From Membranipora membranacea (taxonomy: Eukaryota > Bryozoa > Gymnolaemata > Cheilostomatida > Membraniporidae), in the NCBI GenBank assembly GCA_914767715.1, contig OU612067.1:3472001-3536000 (forward strand): a DNA stretch of 64,000 nucleotides, written 5' to 3'. The notes under the pieces were generated by a model. That model was not told where the DNA came from, did no database searches, and worked only from the letters and a program-made list of their open reading frames with translations. A program made the position numbers and the translations under genes. Below are positions 11,501 through 23,027 of this stretch, in pieces; positions within the stretch are counted from its first letter, which is position 1, and every line of letters starts with the position of its first letter.

Positions 11501-14500
11501 CTTTGTCTAATACGTACCCCTGGTTTTAGAATGCCTGCCTGGCCAAACTTGTTAGCATAGATATTATTTAATCTAAGGAACCATCTGGATAAATCTGTGG
11601 ACCCACACTTTCTTACTCCGATGATGTAGAAATCCTCAAAACAAATCAGATTTGCTCTAAAAAAAGATGATATAATGTCATTACCACTGATATTTAATGA
11701 GACAGTGAAAAACACCTACATTTTAGATGGAGATGAATTTTGTTTACTTTGATATGTCAGAAGGATTTGAACCATTGCCATCCATACTGGTGTAGAAGGA
11801 GTTCCTTGCATTTATGAAGAGGGCGGCTCAAACCGACCTGTGCCACAACTTATTTTTATCTGGTGAAAGAGACATCTTTGCACAATGTAATATCAAACGT
11901 TGGCGTGTCTGACTGACATATATGTACCAAGATTTCAGTAAATGGCATTAATTATTTTCATGTGGGACATGAAGTAGCACTACCTACCTTCCTGCCTTGA
12001 TATCTTGATGAGTAGCTGGTTGATCGCAGGTTTGGCCAGCTTTACACCGCCCCCAACAATGACTCTGATACTCAGGCAGGTACTGAGGCTTCTCACAGCT
12101 CGATAGATCTCTATATACCACTTGTAATTTGCTTGATGGCTGGTTCTGAGATGAGAAATATATCATGTATGAAAAGAAAATAGTAGTATTATGGATACAA
12201 TTTACATAACGCTTGCAGAAATTTTCAAAATAATACTCCGATAATCAAATTGCATAGTAGGTATTTTACATTAAAAACTCTGGTAATACTGCACTATATA
12301 ATATGCATTTTAACAACTGAATTGAAGAATTAATAGATCTCGAAACATCCCCCATAGTCTAAGTGCTCAGAAGGCATAGCATTGTAGTATTATATATAAA
12401 TGCCACTCAATCGCAGTGCTACCCTCTGCTACCCTTTTTACACTCAAATTATCCTGGTTTGTGGAGGGTGCTGTACAAAAGGCATCCCTTTGATGTGCAT
12501 GGACACTGACTTGCCCACGAAAAAAATTAACTTGAAACTGTAATTTACTTGCAAAGATCTACGTAGTTGTGAGGAGGCAACACAACACATCACACAATCA
12601 GGGACAGACATGGTAATTAAGATTCATGCTGGCATCTAGAGATCAAAACAGTTGTAAAGAAATTGTGGTAATCTGGTTATATGCTGGTGTCCGAAGTGGG
12701 TGGTGACCTTATTATCAATCAACTTCGGAAACATAGGTTTTGTTTACCTGTTTTTTTTTTATAAAATAATACTAATTCATCCAAGATGAAGAATTGATAA
12801 GTACTGCCACCTCCCCAAATGATACAGAGTGCTCGATATTGATCTGATGATTCATACATGTTCACTCAGAAGATCCTGGTATGTGGAGGGTGTAGTGATT
12901 GGTGCTCCTCTCTTATGAGGAGACTGACTTACCCACGATAAAACCACCAAAAAGATTAACTGGAAACCTCAACTCAATAACGTTATTAGTAAAGATCTGC
13001 GTATAGTTGTGAGGAGGCAACACAACACATCACACAATAAGGGACTAACATGGTAATTAAAAAAACATGCTGGCATCTGCAGATCAAAACAGCCGTAAGA
13101 AACTTGTGGTAATCTGGCAATGTGCTGATGTCTGGAGATTAAAGGAAACCGGGCTGGCACTCTTTTGATTAATCAACATAAATGGGGCCTTGCAACTGGG
13201 TTTTTTTATTTGTTTTTTATAAAATAAAAACATAAATAGTGCTAAGGCTAACAGTAAGCATGCAACATGGCAATATGAGATGTGGCAATTATAGTCTTTC
13301 AATGGTAACTTAAAGGAAGTTGATCTCGCTGTATTTGTATTTGTATTTCTGGGCAGTAGGACCCAGGGGAGAATGAGCTGGTTCTCAAGGGGGAGATTCA
13401 TGAGTATTGAGGCGGATTTAGCAGCATTTTTATTCTTATCTAGAGAATTGCATACTTTGTTTTCAACCAAATACTGCCTTCACTCAGGGGCAATCTAGTG
13501 TGAGTAATACTTTGGTATCTAAAATACGAGATAGAAGAAAAATGCCATTTTAACTTAGCAGGACATAGGCCAGGGGTATGAAGAAGGTATATAGAAAATG
13601 TTGCACATGATGATTATATTGTTGTGTTTATATAGAATAATTTGATGATGGGATACCACCAAACTAATTACCAATTAGTAGAAACTGAAAATTTATACCA
13701 GAGTATGCAGTGATCAATAACAAGGGGCTCAACATTCACCAGCTATGTAGCACACTCAATGATCACTATATAAGTGTGGGCAAAGAGGCAGTAAATCTAG
13801 AGTTGATGATCTAAAAAACCAGCTTGGTTCAAGCAAGGCATCCGCCATGAAGATCTCCCCACATCGCTCTCAAAAGAAGGAAAAGAGACAAATTTATGCC
13901 CTTACAGGATATAATAAACTGTATGCTAAGATCTGGCAGATATCCTGATCTTTGATAATGTGCAAATATAACTCTAATACCCGATGTACTTTCTCATAAA
14001 TCATGCATACATTTAAACTATGTATCTTTATTTTCAACTTCCTCAAAGGGCAACCAGGGTTTCGCAGCAATGCATAATTGGGTAGTAAATAATGTGCTAT
14101 GCAGCATTAGCTTTGTGCATGACGCAATGCAAAACTCAAAGTAGTTGCTGACTCTTAGCTGAGTTATCCATCAGTTTAGGGAGGGTTCAAATACATTGCT
14201 GTAATAATGATAGATCACAGGCTAAATATGACAGGAACAGGAAACTACTCTGTGAGGATCCATATTAGAGTAGGTGCTTGGACCCCTCCTGTAGATTTTT
14301 TATTTAAATGATCTTGATTTGGATGCTGTCGACACTAAATCTCATTAGAGTTTTGGGAACAAAAGAGGTCATGTGGCACCAGCAATGAATGCTCAATGAA
14401 ATAGCCTGAAAAATTCACATGACACTAAACTACCGATAAAACATCAATGACAAATGTTTTGATTGATCGCAGGCATACTTTTAACGAGCATGTAGCTTTA

Positions 14501-17500
14501 TATGTTAATGTATAGAGATTTCACATATGAGGCATTTTTTCAAAGCAGTATGACAACTTTCATTTGTGTTTAAAAGGCAGTTCATTGTAATTTTATCTAC
14601 TTCGCCCTCAAGGCTTATGTTTTGTAGTTGTCTTCCCGCTGCGCCCAATTGCGATTTTTATAAAGCTTATCCAAAACAGTCTCACAGACCGCAGTGACCA
14701 TTCAATGACAATGTGTCTGATAAATTGTTGTGTAAAAGTTTTATTTCATTGTTTCGAATTATCGGATTATCTTTAGATTCAATGATATATCCTCACCACC
14801 AGGACTTCGAAAGTGGGACTTTTAATCTTTTTTGTATGATTATTTTTACCCCACTTGTTGATTGAAACAAAATCCTGAATTCAAATTTGAATTGAAGTGG
14901 AAGGACATAATGACTTGCCAAAAAAACAAATCGTCATCCACAATCACTATACATAAGAGTTAGAAGGGAGAGGTAGCTTGAGTAGTTCATTGATATCAAC
15001 CTTGAATAAAGTTGGTGCCAGCATTGAACCTTGATGTCAAGGATTGATGATACTGCACCATTGTAGTGAACATATTCGCAGAAAAAATTTCAACAATGGA
15101 AATGCCTTGCCTTTTTTTTTTAAGTTGTGTAAGTTAATTTTCACTACCTGGTGATTAAAAACATCAAATGCTTTGCAGAAGGCAATAAACATGAAAATAC
15201 CCAACTTAAGTTTGAGTTTCTCAGATGTATAGTCATAAATAATTTTGTATACGGAATCACTCAATGCATGTGCAGTGCGAAAACCTGTTATCAGTTCTAT
15301 TTGGAGAATGTCTGTAAATTTATATTCAAATGCTTTTCAAATATCTTTAAAAAACAAGGTAAACAGATAAAGGTCCGTAATTGCATAGATTATCTTGTGG
15401 CCCCAACTTGAAAAAAGGGGTTACGCGAGCAGTTTTCAAGACCCTCCATTCAAAATTCTGTAAAAAATATCTGTGTGTAGTCGGCGTATTTGGAGAAAGG
15501 TTTTAGTAAACATCCGAAGTTTTGTCTGGTCAGAATCTGGGTATTGATTATAATAGCTTACGTCACTTGGATGCTATCAATTTTAAAAATAGTTTTAAAC
15601 ATTAGGGATGGTAATTTGGTACAGTGTTAGGAAAATCAGAAATCATTAGAAATCTATTGGCAACGATTGAAGTAAAATGCTTGTTTAAACTTTTTCTAGA
15701 ATTTATTTTCAGCAACAGCTGTCAGCCCTCATTAGTGCTTATATCATTATATACTTTTATTGTCAATCTACAATCATCTTTAGGAATGTTTTTCATGCAG
15801 TGACAGAACAAATAACTCAAACAATAAGGAAAAGCGGAGAGAAAAAGATCTATATAACAATAGATCAAACAGTATAGCAGGGCCGAATCCTAGTATAGGG
15901 CCACACCAGCCTGGCAAGGCCACAGCTATATAATACGCGGCATTAATATCATGTGAATAATGATTTTAGATGATGAATATTTATTGACAATGATAATTAT
16001 GTAGGGTATGAATAGACAGTAAATCATCGACTTTATTCAACAGTATTAATCAGAAGCTTAGCAGTGAATTGTATTAGCCAAGTGTTATTGAAAATAATCA
16101 AAGGGTGTCAACAAACCAATTGAACTGAGGCCACATTTACTCCAAATTTATTAGCCCCTACTAATCTGTGATTTTCTCTTGTTCTAAGTCCGCAAGAGCT
16201 CCCTAGTTTTTTTCACCATATATAGGCTGCTCTTTCATGCCATTAGACAATTATACATACAAAAAATTCAATCTATTCCAAGGTTATTTTGGTAGAGTCC
16301 ATTTACAGTTCTGTGATTTGGAAGCATGGCATGTCATACAATATGATTCATCATATACCCACATAGTGTTTTCTTGTTCTTACACGCTGGTATATTTGGG
16401 ATAAAAGGAGATGCTACACTACATATCAAATAATGTGGGACTGCTCATGGTAATTTACCTACATGCTGGCGCCTGAATATCACTGTTAGTGGTTAGACTA
16501 ATGAAGCTATGATCAAACAGTATCAAAGAACATATGGTAGTTCAGCTTTATGCCTTAGTCCTGACCTTAACAAATGCTCACCAGATGGTTCTAATTATAA
16601 CGGTAGTAATTTCATAGAGTCCACCACTTCTTTGTTCTTTTTAATGCTTGGTTCACATTGTCCCAGTTGACACTAGGATGCCATCTCAGATGCTTATCCC
16701 AATCACATTATAACATTCATCCCAGATAGCCATCCCAGTCAATGTGAACCAGAAAATTACACAATCGCAGACTGTCTGGGTCCATCTGGGATAGCATCGG
16801 GAAAGTTCGTAAGCGTAAAACTTTCCCGATGCTATCCCAGACAAACCCAGACACTCTGGGATTGTGTTGTTTTCTGGTTCACATTGACTGGGATGGCTAT
16901 CTGGGATGAATGTTATAATGTGACTGGGATAAGCATCTGGGATGGCATCCTAGTGTCATCTGGGACAATGTGAACCAAGCATAAGAGTGAGTACTGCATA
17001 AAGCTTTCTTGGAACTAAATCTACTATAAAATCTGTTCAAATTGTGCCTGCAGACAAAATCGAACCTCCCTCACACAAATATAATTTAAACTTTGCAGCA
17101 AAAACTATCCAGGTAACTACCAGATGTTGTGTCATGTCATCTTGTGATATAAATGCTGCCCCTGATCTGCTAGCAGTTTCTCAAATACTTTTAACACTGG
17201 AACTTGTAATCCACTCTTGAGGGCCTGTAGTACTACACTGGCTAACTTTCCGCATCCAAAAAGAGGTTATAAACAAGGACCCGCTAATAAATCCTAAGAA
17301 CGTGTCCTGACACTCGATTGTTTTGCTTACATTGTTATAAGGAACGTGAAGTGAAGTGAAGAAGAGCAGTTGCTATTAGATAAACCTTATGTTCACAATC
17401 TAGGTATGTAATCCCCTGAATTATACAGACACCAAATGCCCCGAATTGAACAAGGAAAGACATTATACATCTAATATCAGTCTTACAACTCCACCCATTC

Positions 17501-17961
17501 AATATTTGTGGGTAATCCCAACTCTTCTGGGTACGCAGATTTGTAACAAATCATAATTGCAGAGGCTCAGAACAAAATCTGCTAGAAAACTATTAAAGTC
17601 AAATCGAATAATTGCTACGTCCCTCATAAATAAATGAATAATTCAATTTGGAACTTACCCATTGATATTTATCTTTGCTATCAGTGCTTGGAAGATCCAA
17701 CAATGCCTCCTTTGCATTTCCGGTGGCTGTATAAGTGTTATCATCAGTTCCAGCTTTAGTGTCAGAGTCAGTGTTGGCGTAAGTGTTGGTGTTGTATGGT
17801 GATAGTTTGAGATTCTCCCCTCTTGTTTCCTTATTTACAGAGATCGATGCGGAGGGAGGATTGTCTGTGTAAAGCCTGGTAAGTGTCACCAGTCCGATCA
17901 CTATCACAATGCCTAATACTACTAAATTAAGTTTTCTGCTGGTTACACTATTAGCCATCAT
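8557..17961 (-). CDS. Carbohydrate sulfotransferase, CHST15-like, 8 exons
   Basis: Predicted 444-aa type II Golgi enzyme that would transfer sulfate from PAPS to a sugar of a glycan. Exons (minus strand): 17961-17659, 12145-11988, 11656-11518, 11173-11071, 10802-10682, 9925-9736, 9365-9258, 8769-8557. All introns are GT-AG and the junction phases (0,2,0,1,2,0,0) join without a break. Residues 11-28 form the membrane anchor; residues 32-100 are a Ser/Thr/Asn-rich stem. The 5'-phosphosulfate loop GVRKCGSTDL is at 167-176. The 3'-phosphate motif RHPTDRAIS is at 270-278, following the RxPxxRxxS pattern. A conserved block with SLYVVYIEEAFKFIPQDQF (exon 7) and the C-terminal FFMPYNQRLAKLL (exon 8) are also typical. 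The KCG(S/T)TDL loop points to the CHST15 group rather than to heparan sulfotransferases. The acceptor sugar cannot be told. Start chosen at the first ATG of the ATGATG pair, matching the position of the ATG in the paralogue. Intron 1 (5.5 kb) is full of repeats. Confidence 0.88.
9010..9125 (-). repeat. Possible tRNA-derived SINE fragment in intron 7
   Basis: On the minus strand the segment contains GGGTTCTAATCC, close to the tRNA B box (GGTTCRANNCC), preceded by GTAGTTCTGTTAGAGTAGGA, which resembles the D-arm side of a tRNA. It is degenerate and lies in an intron. Poly(A) or tail repeats were not identified. Confidence 0.35.
12451..13140. repeat. Direct repeat pair in sulfotransferase intron 1
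   Basis: Two diverged copies of a roughly 260-base unit lie at 12451-12705 and 12873-13140, offset by about 422 bases. Both contain GTGAGGAGGCAACACAACAC and the phrase 'catgctggcatct'. Neither encodes a recognisable protein. Confidence 0.7.
15030..15600 (-). mobile_element. Decayed LINE reverse transcriptase fragment
   Basis: Minus-strand frames recover N-terminal RT blocks in order. A 'K.ARVTPFFK' block lies near 15440. It is followed by LPCFLKIFEK near 15350 and FMFIAFCKAFDVFNHQV near 15170-15120; the last corresponds to the catalytic 'DFSKAFDxVxH' motif with the first aspartate lost. Stops and frame changes occur between the blocks. It lies inside sulfotransferase intron 1 in the same orientation as the gene. 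Confidence 0.65.
16645..16981. mobile_element. Palindromic PIF/Harbinger-like MITE
   Basis: About 337 bp that folds on itself almost end to end. The left half begins TGCTTGGTTCACATTGTCCC and the right half ends with its inverse, GGGACAATGTGAACCAAGCA. The arms pair through most of their length, around a centre near 16811. TAA is found on both outer sides (16642-16644 and 16982-16984), as expected for the 3-bp TWA target duplication of PIF/Harbinger elements. There is no coding capacity. It lies in sulfotransferase intron 1. Confidence 0.8.
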
Positions 17962-18260
17962 CTCTACTGCGGACAGTGCTCTCTCCCGCAATCACAATAA
18001 GACCAGACGCAGCCTTAAACAGTCACAGTTGATGTTATTCTGATAGATTTCACTATTGCTGCCACCTTCAAAATATGCTTTATCTTACCATTTATAAAAC
18101 AGACTGGTGTCTACTTGTCACCAACTAAAACTGTTTTGAACACCAAATTGATAACTCTTATATCCAGGAAGGCCTCATGCTATTGTGCAGTGTTCGCATA
18201 TGTCATGGATAGGTTTACAGTGATTACAGTCTCTTATAATGATTGCTTTGATTTCATTGG
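17962..18260 (-). promoter_or_regulatory. 5' flank of intact sulfotransferase gene
   Basis: Aligns with the 5' flank of the plus-strand copy, including the stretch ACATCAACTGTGACTGTTTA just before exon 1. On the minus strand a TATA-like GGATATAAG occurs near 18158-18166, about 200 bases upstream of the ATG. The block 18090-18235 is inverted relative to its counterpart at the other copy. Confidence 0.4.
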
Positions 18261-18870
18261 CTAAAATAATTATATACCTTCGCAACTTTTGACCACCAAG
18301 TTATAATTATGTCTCGACGACTAGCCTAGCATAGTGTAGTCAAGCAACTCCTTCCAAATGAAAATTCCTTTTGATTTTTCCGTGTTATGAGTAGAAAAAT
18401 TTAGGTTGTATGAGTTTATTTTGGTTGAGTTTAATAGGAATTTATCTTGCTACAATTTGAATTTTGTTCAAGTCAATAACTACACAATATGGGGGGAATA
18501 GTACTTCTTGATTACACAACTCCAAATACATTATTGGTAGTGAAAGTGGACAAAACACCAAAGCAGTATAATATAGTCTGGCAGCTTGTATGCAGCATTT
18601 TAACGCTTTTTCTGCAGCATTTTACGCTGACAAAATTCAAAGCACTTCTGGGTGAGAATCATGTACAGTATTAGGAATTTTCCCTTCTGTTCATCTATGA
18701 GGTATTTATGGGTATGTATGAGCAACCATTTCTATTAATTTCTTCCACATAAAGTCAAAAGTAAATATATTTTGATAGTCAGGAAGCATTGTGACTATTG
18801 TAGATAACTTCATTGCTGAAAAATTTTTCTTTCCTTCTCCAGTTTCTCATAAATGGAAGCTTATATCTAG
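18261..18870. other. Intergenic, nothing recognised
   Basis: AT-rich; no supported exon, RNA or repeat. Confidence 0.4.
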
Positions 18871-19395
18871 ATGAGCGAGATAGACAATTTCTAACCCTAA
18901 ACATCATCTTTACCCAGAAGCTTGTTCTATTGTACTCGTTAAAAACAGAAAACTATTCCATTATCAGACCAATTGTGTTTGCCAATTAGCTGCCCACAGA
19001 AGATGTGTTTCCCCTACTGAGGTTTCTGAGTACAATGCTGTTCGTTCTCTTTATGTTTCCTGTTCATCCATACTAGTCTTTTGTATTAAACTGTCTCATC
19101 TGGAAAACTTTCTCGAAATACTATGTTGCAGCAAAACGCTATATTATCTGGAATAATCAATTATGATTTTCAACAAATATCTCATCCATCAACTGCCTGG
19201 GGTACAGACTCATTCCTCAGACACTTGATTTTGATATTGCAAGATATTTTTTAATCCACTAGAAGTCAGACTTTACTTTACTCATTTTGTTTATGTTTCT
19301 TTTTGGTATCCCCTACTCATGTAACAGTATAAACACTCAATCTCGCAGCATACCTAATGTTTGTGACAAAATAAACCAACCAACCAACCATTTAA
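18870..19395 (+). mobile_element. 3' end of a LINE with AACC tail
   Basis: Frames on the plus strand resemble the extreme C-terminus of a non-LTR RT protein, with stops. They lead into a 3' UTR-like stretch ending in AATAAACCAACCAACCAACC (19370-19389). Simple-repeat tails of this kind end CR1-like elements. The coding part is very degraded. Confidence 0.45.
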
Positions 19396-19449
19396 TAAGA
19401 TTTTGTACCAAAGGTTGCGGTATATTAAATGTAATGGCTCGTTTTCCTG

Positions 19450-19840
19450 GTTTTAGTTAGATTTTAGTTGGTGCACCATCCCCCCGGGACTAAATTTGGC
19501 CCAATTTTATGGATCGTTTACTCTGATGACTTCAACATTATCATATCTGAGAAAAAATACTTTTCTCTTTCACCTGCCCAGCATGGTACACATCGTAAGC
19601 TGACAAAGACAAAATCCAATTTGAACACATATATTCATACCTACATTAATAACATACATACAAATTTTTCAGTGTATTTGAGCATTGGCGATGATTTACA
19701 TTTACATCACCACACAGACTGCCAAACATCAACTTGAGCGCCACAAAAGCCTCTGTCTTCAGATCATCTTTCAGACAATCAAGTCATATACTGACAGCCT
19801 GATCCGTCTTATATCACCTCGACAATCTCGCTGAATAAAT
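19450..19840 (+). mobile_element. LINE reverse transcriptase fragment
   Basis: Contains PPGTKFGPILWIVYSDDF (about 19480-19535), which matches the RT block 'G.PQGT.LGP.LF..Y.ND'. The catalytic YxDD box downstream is not preserved in frame. It ends at or before the foldback element at 19856. Confidence 0.55.
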
Positions 19841-19855
19841 AACATTCTAGCATAG

Positions 19856-20899
19856 TAGTCCAGTGGCAGCCCCCTCCTATCTTATCACTAATCACTTATC
19901 ACTTATCTTACCATTTGCGATTTAGGATGGATAAGGTTTGTCGATTGTTTCTGGTACAGTTTTTCACGCTGATCGCAATGACAATATTTTATCTTACACT
20001 AAGTTGCACAATAGGCTGCTAATTGCCAAAAACACTGCCGGTAAAAGGGAAAGTGATCAAAAAATGACGATATGGTTTCAAAACATCCAAAATTTGAAAG
20101 ATTTTGTCATAATTAGTGGACCTACGACTTTACATGGGTCTGCTATCATAGATAGCCGATATGCAGCCAACAACGCTTGCAATACCCCTTGTATCACCTG
20201 TGTATAACTATCATTAAAGTGAAACCACATTTTCAATTATGCTGCTGCCTAAAGACAGGCTTCGAATGTTCGTATTGATGGAGTCAATACAAAACTTCCA
20301 TAAAAAAATGAATCAATACGAACACTCGAAGTCAGTTTTCGGGGCGACTGAAAAATTGAAAAAGTAGTGTCCATGCAAATGATAGTTTTATACAGGGGAT
20401 ATTGCAACCATTGCTGGCCACATCTCTTTTTATAATAGCATATCCATGTAAACTTTTAGACCCGCTATTTATGACATGATCTTTCAGATTTTGGATGATT
20501 TGAAACAAATGCATCAGTTTTTTATCACTTTCCCTTTGTTTGCGGTGCTATCACTTTTCAAAAGGTCGGTCATTCACTCGATATTTGAGATATCATGATG
20601 ATATAATACAAAGAACTGACCAAGATATGTATGAATCCGATTGCAGAGTTTGAGTGGCCCAACTCGTAAGGTGAGCACAAGACAGACCTTTGAAATATCA
20701 AAAAAGCAGCAATTTTTGCCATTTTTGGCAGCGTTTTTGGCAATAAGCTGCCTATTGTGCAACTTTGTGTAAGGTACATCATCATCATTGTTACCGCCTC
20801 GAAAAACTACCCTAGAATCCACTCTTAGAATTTATCCATCTAATTTCGTAAATGAAGTTGCGTTTCTAGCCACATTTTTGGTAGGCTGCCACTGGACTA
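19856..20899. mobile_element. 1-kb foldback element with TAG target duplication
   Basis: Terminal inverted repeats TAGTCCAGTGGCAGCC (left) and GGCTGCCACTGGACTA (right) bound 1,044 bp and are flanked by TAG on both sides (19853-19855 and 20900-20902). The arms (about 19860-20240 and 20340-20890) are long diverged inverted repeats. The open frame at 19938-20207 (plus) and those at 20514-20332 and 20822-20574 (minus) are the same sequence read from the two arms. The centre holds a second inverted pair (TTCGAATGTTCGTATTGA and its inverse, about 20263-20327). No transposase is present. Confidence 0.8.
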
Positions 20900-20902
20900 T
20901 AG

Positions 20903-21394
20903 AACTGCTCCAATGAAAAAGTCGCTGTTCAACACCCTTAGTTAATTAAATTTGATAGGGAATTATTCTCATCTTTTGAACGATTTGTTGACAAATTTTT
21001 TCCTGACCGATGCTAACAATTATTAAATGCATATTTTGCTCTGCATGTATATCATAACCTCATTGGTATCACATGATATACTGGTTTGATCAATAATGTA
21101 TAGATTATTATTATTAATATTGTTATTATTATTTATAGGTCTAGTGAGTTGGTAATCTGCTAGCTTTGAAAATACTGCTGCATGATTTGAAGAAACTGAC
21201 TGCTCGAGTATTGCAGACACAAATGAAGAATGCTCAAGGTTGTGTCCACATGAAGCTCAGATATATTTTCAGGCCAAGGTTATATGTTAAGGATAATTAG
21301 GGTCATCGAAGAGGGCTGATTTTCATAAGGAAAGAGAAATAGCTCACACATACACTTCCTTCCACTCTGTAGAAGGTAATATTTGATACAAAAA
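20903..21394. other. Intergenic, nothing recognised
   Basis: AT-rich, with ATT-rich low complexity near 21105-21135. No gene seen. Confidence 0.4.
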
Positions 21395-21960
21395 ATTAAT
21401 GATTGAGCAAAACATAGCTAGGAGGATAGGTGCGGCTTGGGACAGGTGGAGGGATCTTACAGGAGTGTTTTGTGACAAGAAAGTACCAACTAAACTAAAA
21501 GTACTTCTATACAAAACATCTATTAAGCCAACACTCATGTATGGCCGGTCACACAGAGAATGGAAGACAGGATGGATGCGATGGGAATGAGGATGCTAAG
21601 ACATATCTATGGGATCAGCTATGAGGACCATGTCGAGAACACCGAGATCAGGAGACAGACAGGAGTTAAAGAAATTTCAACGTATATGAGGAAGAGACGC
21701 CTGCAGTGGCATGGTCATGTTTGCCGGAGAGAGGAGGAGGAAGATATCCGCCAGGTCACCAATCTAGTTGTCGGCGGTAAAAGGAGGAGAGGAAGACCCC
21801 GGCAGCGATGGAAAGACTCCATAAAGTCAGACTTGAGCCGTTGGGGTCTGGAGCAGGAGGATGTGAACAACAGGGTCAGATGACATTCTCTTATTGAACA
21901 TGGAGTTTGCAGAACGGCTACCCACTAAGGATACAGGCGGCTAGGTGAGAAAGGTGAGAA
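21395..21960 (+). mobile_element. C-terminal fragment of an RTE-like LINE
   Basis: The first frame (21399-21590) ends in a block like 'K.K..LYKT.IKPTLMYG'. The second frame (21560-21883) continues with MRMLRHIYGISYEDHVENT and the C-terminal RRLQWHGHVCRR and GKRRRGRPRQRWKD blocks. These follow the RT domain in RTE-type and related elements. A frameshift near 21560 separates the two. The 5' part of the element is absent. Confidence 0.75.
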
Positions 21961-23027
21961 ATAATATATATTACTTTTGTCAGCAACGATTCATTATTAC
22001 TAATGTTTTCCATGACTGATATAAGAATACTGAATATTGAATACTCGCATAGAAATTCAATGTAGCCATGCGTGTGCACATTCAAAATATAAAGTCAGGC
22101 TGAGGACCCCAGTTGTCTGGGCTCAATCCAAAGTGTTTTAACAGCTAAAAATGTAAATAGCCCATAAATTTCTTTCATTGAACAATATAATTCCATTTCA
22201 TAGCTGCACAGGACCTCAATGTTTGAAGTCGTATCAAGGAGTATTAAAATAAAATATGCTTTTAAAATTACAATTGGTTTCCGGGTAGTTTATAAATTGT
22301 GACCCCAAAATTCAATCCTATAGAATATAGATCATTTGAGGATAAAGAAAAGTGTCTTAATGTCTTAATGTGTTAATAAAATATGATTCCAAACTGATTC
22401 AGGTAATATTTCTGAAATTTCAATTTCCTACAATCACAAAAACTTTGTAAATCTGTGTGCGAGAAGACTGATTGTTAATCGATATTGATGTTTTGTTTGT
22501 TTGTTTGTTTGTTTGTTTGTTTGTTTGTTTGTTTGTTTGTTTGTTATCTCTCATATGAACACCAATACCTCATTGTCATCAAAGATGGACAATTATTACT
22601 TTGAATTGGGTAGGGAAAATTGAGTATTCATCATAAAAATGGTATGGTTTTTAAGCCCAGGTTAAAACCACTGATCAATCCTTGATCAATAGCAGATTGC
22701 ATGCGTGGTTGAAAAATTGAAATCTTATATTTACATAGCTCCGATTGTAAGCGTTATAACATCTTTTTATTTCTCAATGATTTACATTATGTGCAAGTTC
22801 ACTTTAGTATTCACATTTTCACAATGCAAAACAAGGAAGTGTTATTTCAAGCAACACTTTTACTGGCAGTATAAATGCCTCACTGTAAGCCACTCAGTTT
22901 CTATCAACAAGGAACTTAGTTCAATTTTTAGGCTAGTATTATTCATGAAGAGTGGTCGAGTCACATACATCCATAACAACATTGCTGTGCTTGTGAATAT
23001 CACACACCTATAGCCAGGAAAGCAGCC
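21961..23027. repeat. Intergenic with a TTTG microsatellite
   Basis: About twelve uninterrupted GTTT units run from about 22492 to 22543. The rest, up to the start codon of the receptor gene, has no recognised gene and would contain its promoter; no clear TATA box was identified. Confidence 0.7.

Noticed and set aside
13084-13470. Minus-strand open frame of 128 codons in intron 1
   Set aside because: Starts and ends in the intronic repeat unit, low-complexity composition, no domain.
19938-20207. Open frame as a host gene
   Set aside because: The same frame appears inverted in the other arm of a transposable foldback element.
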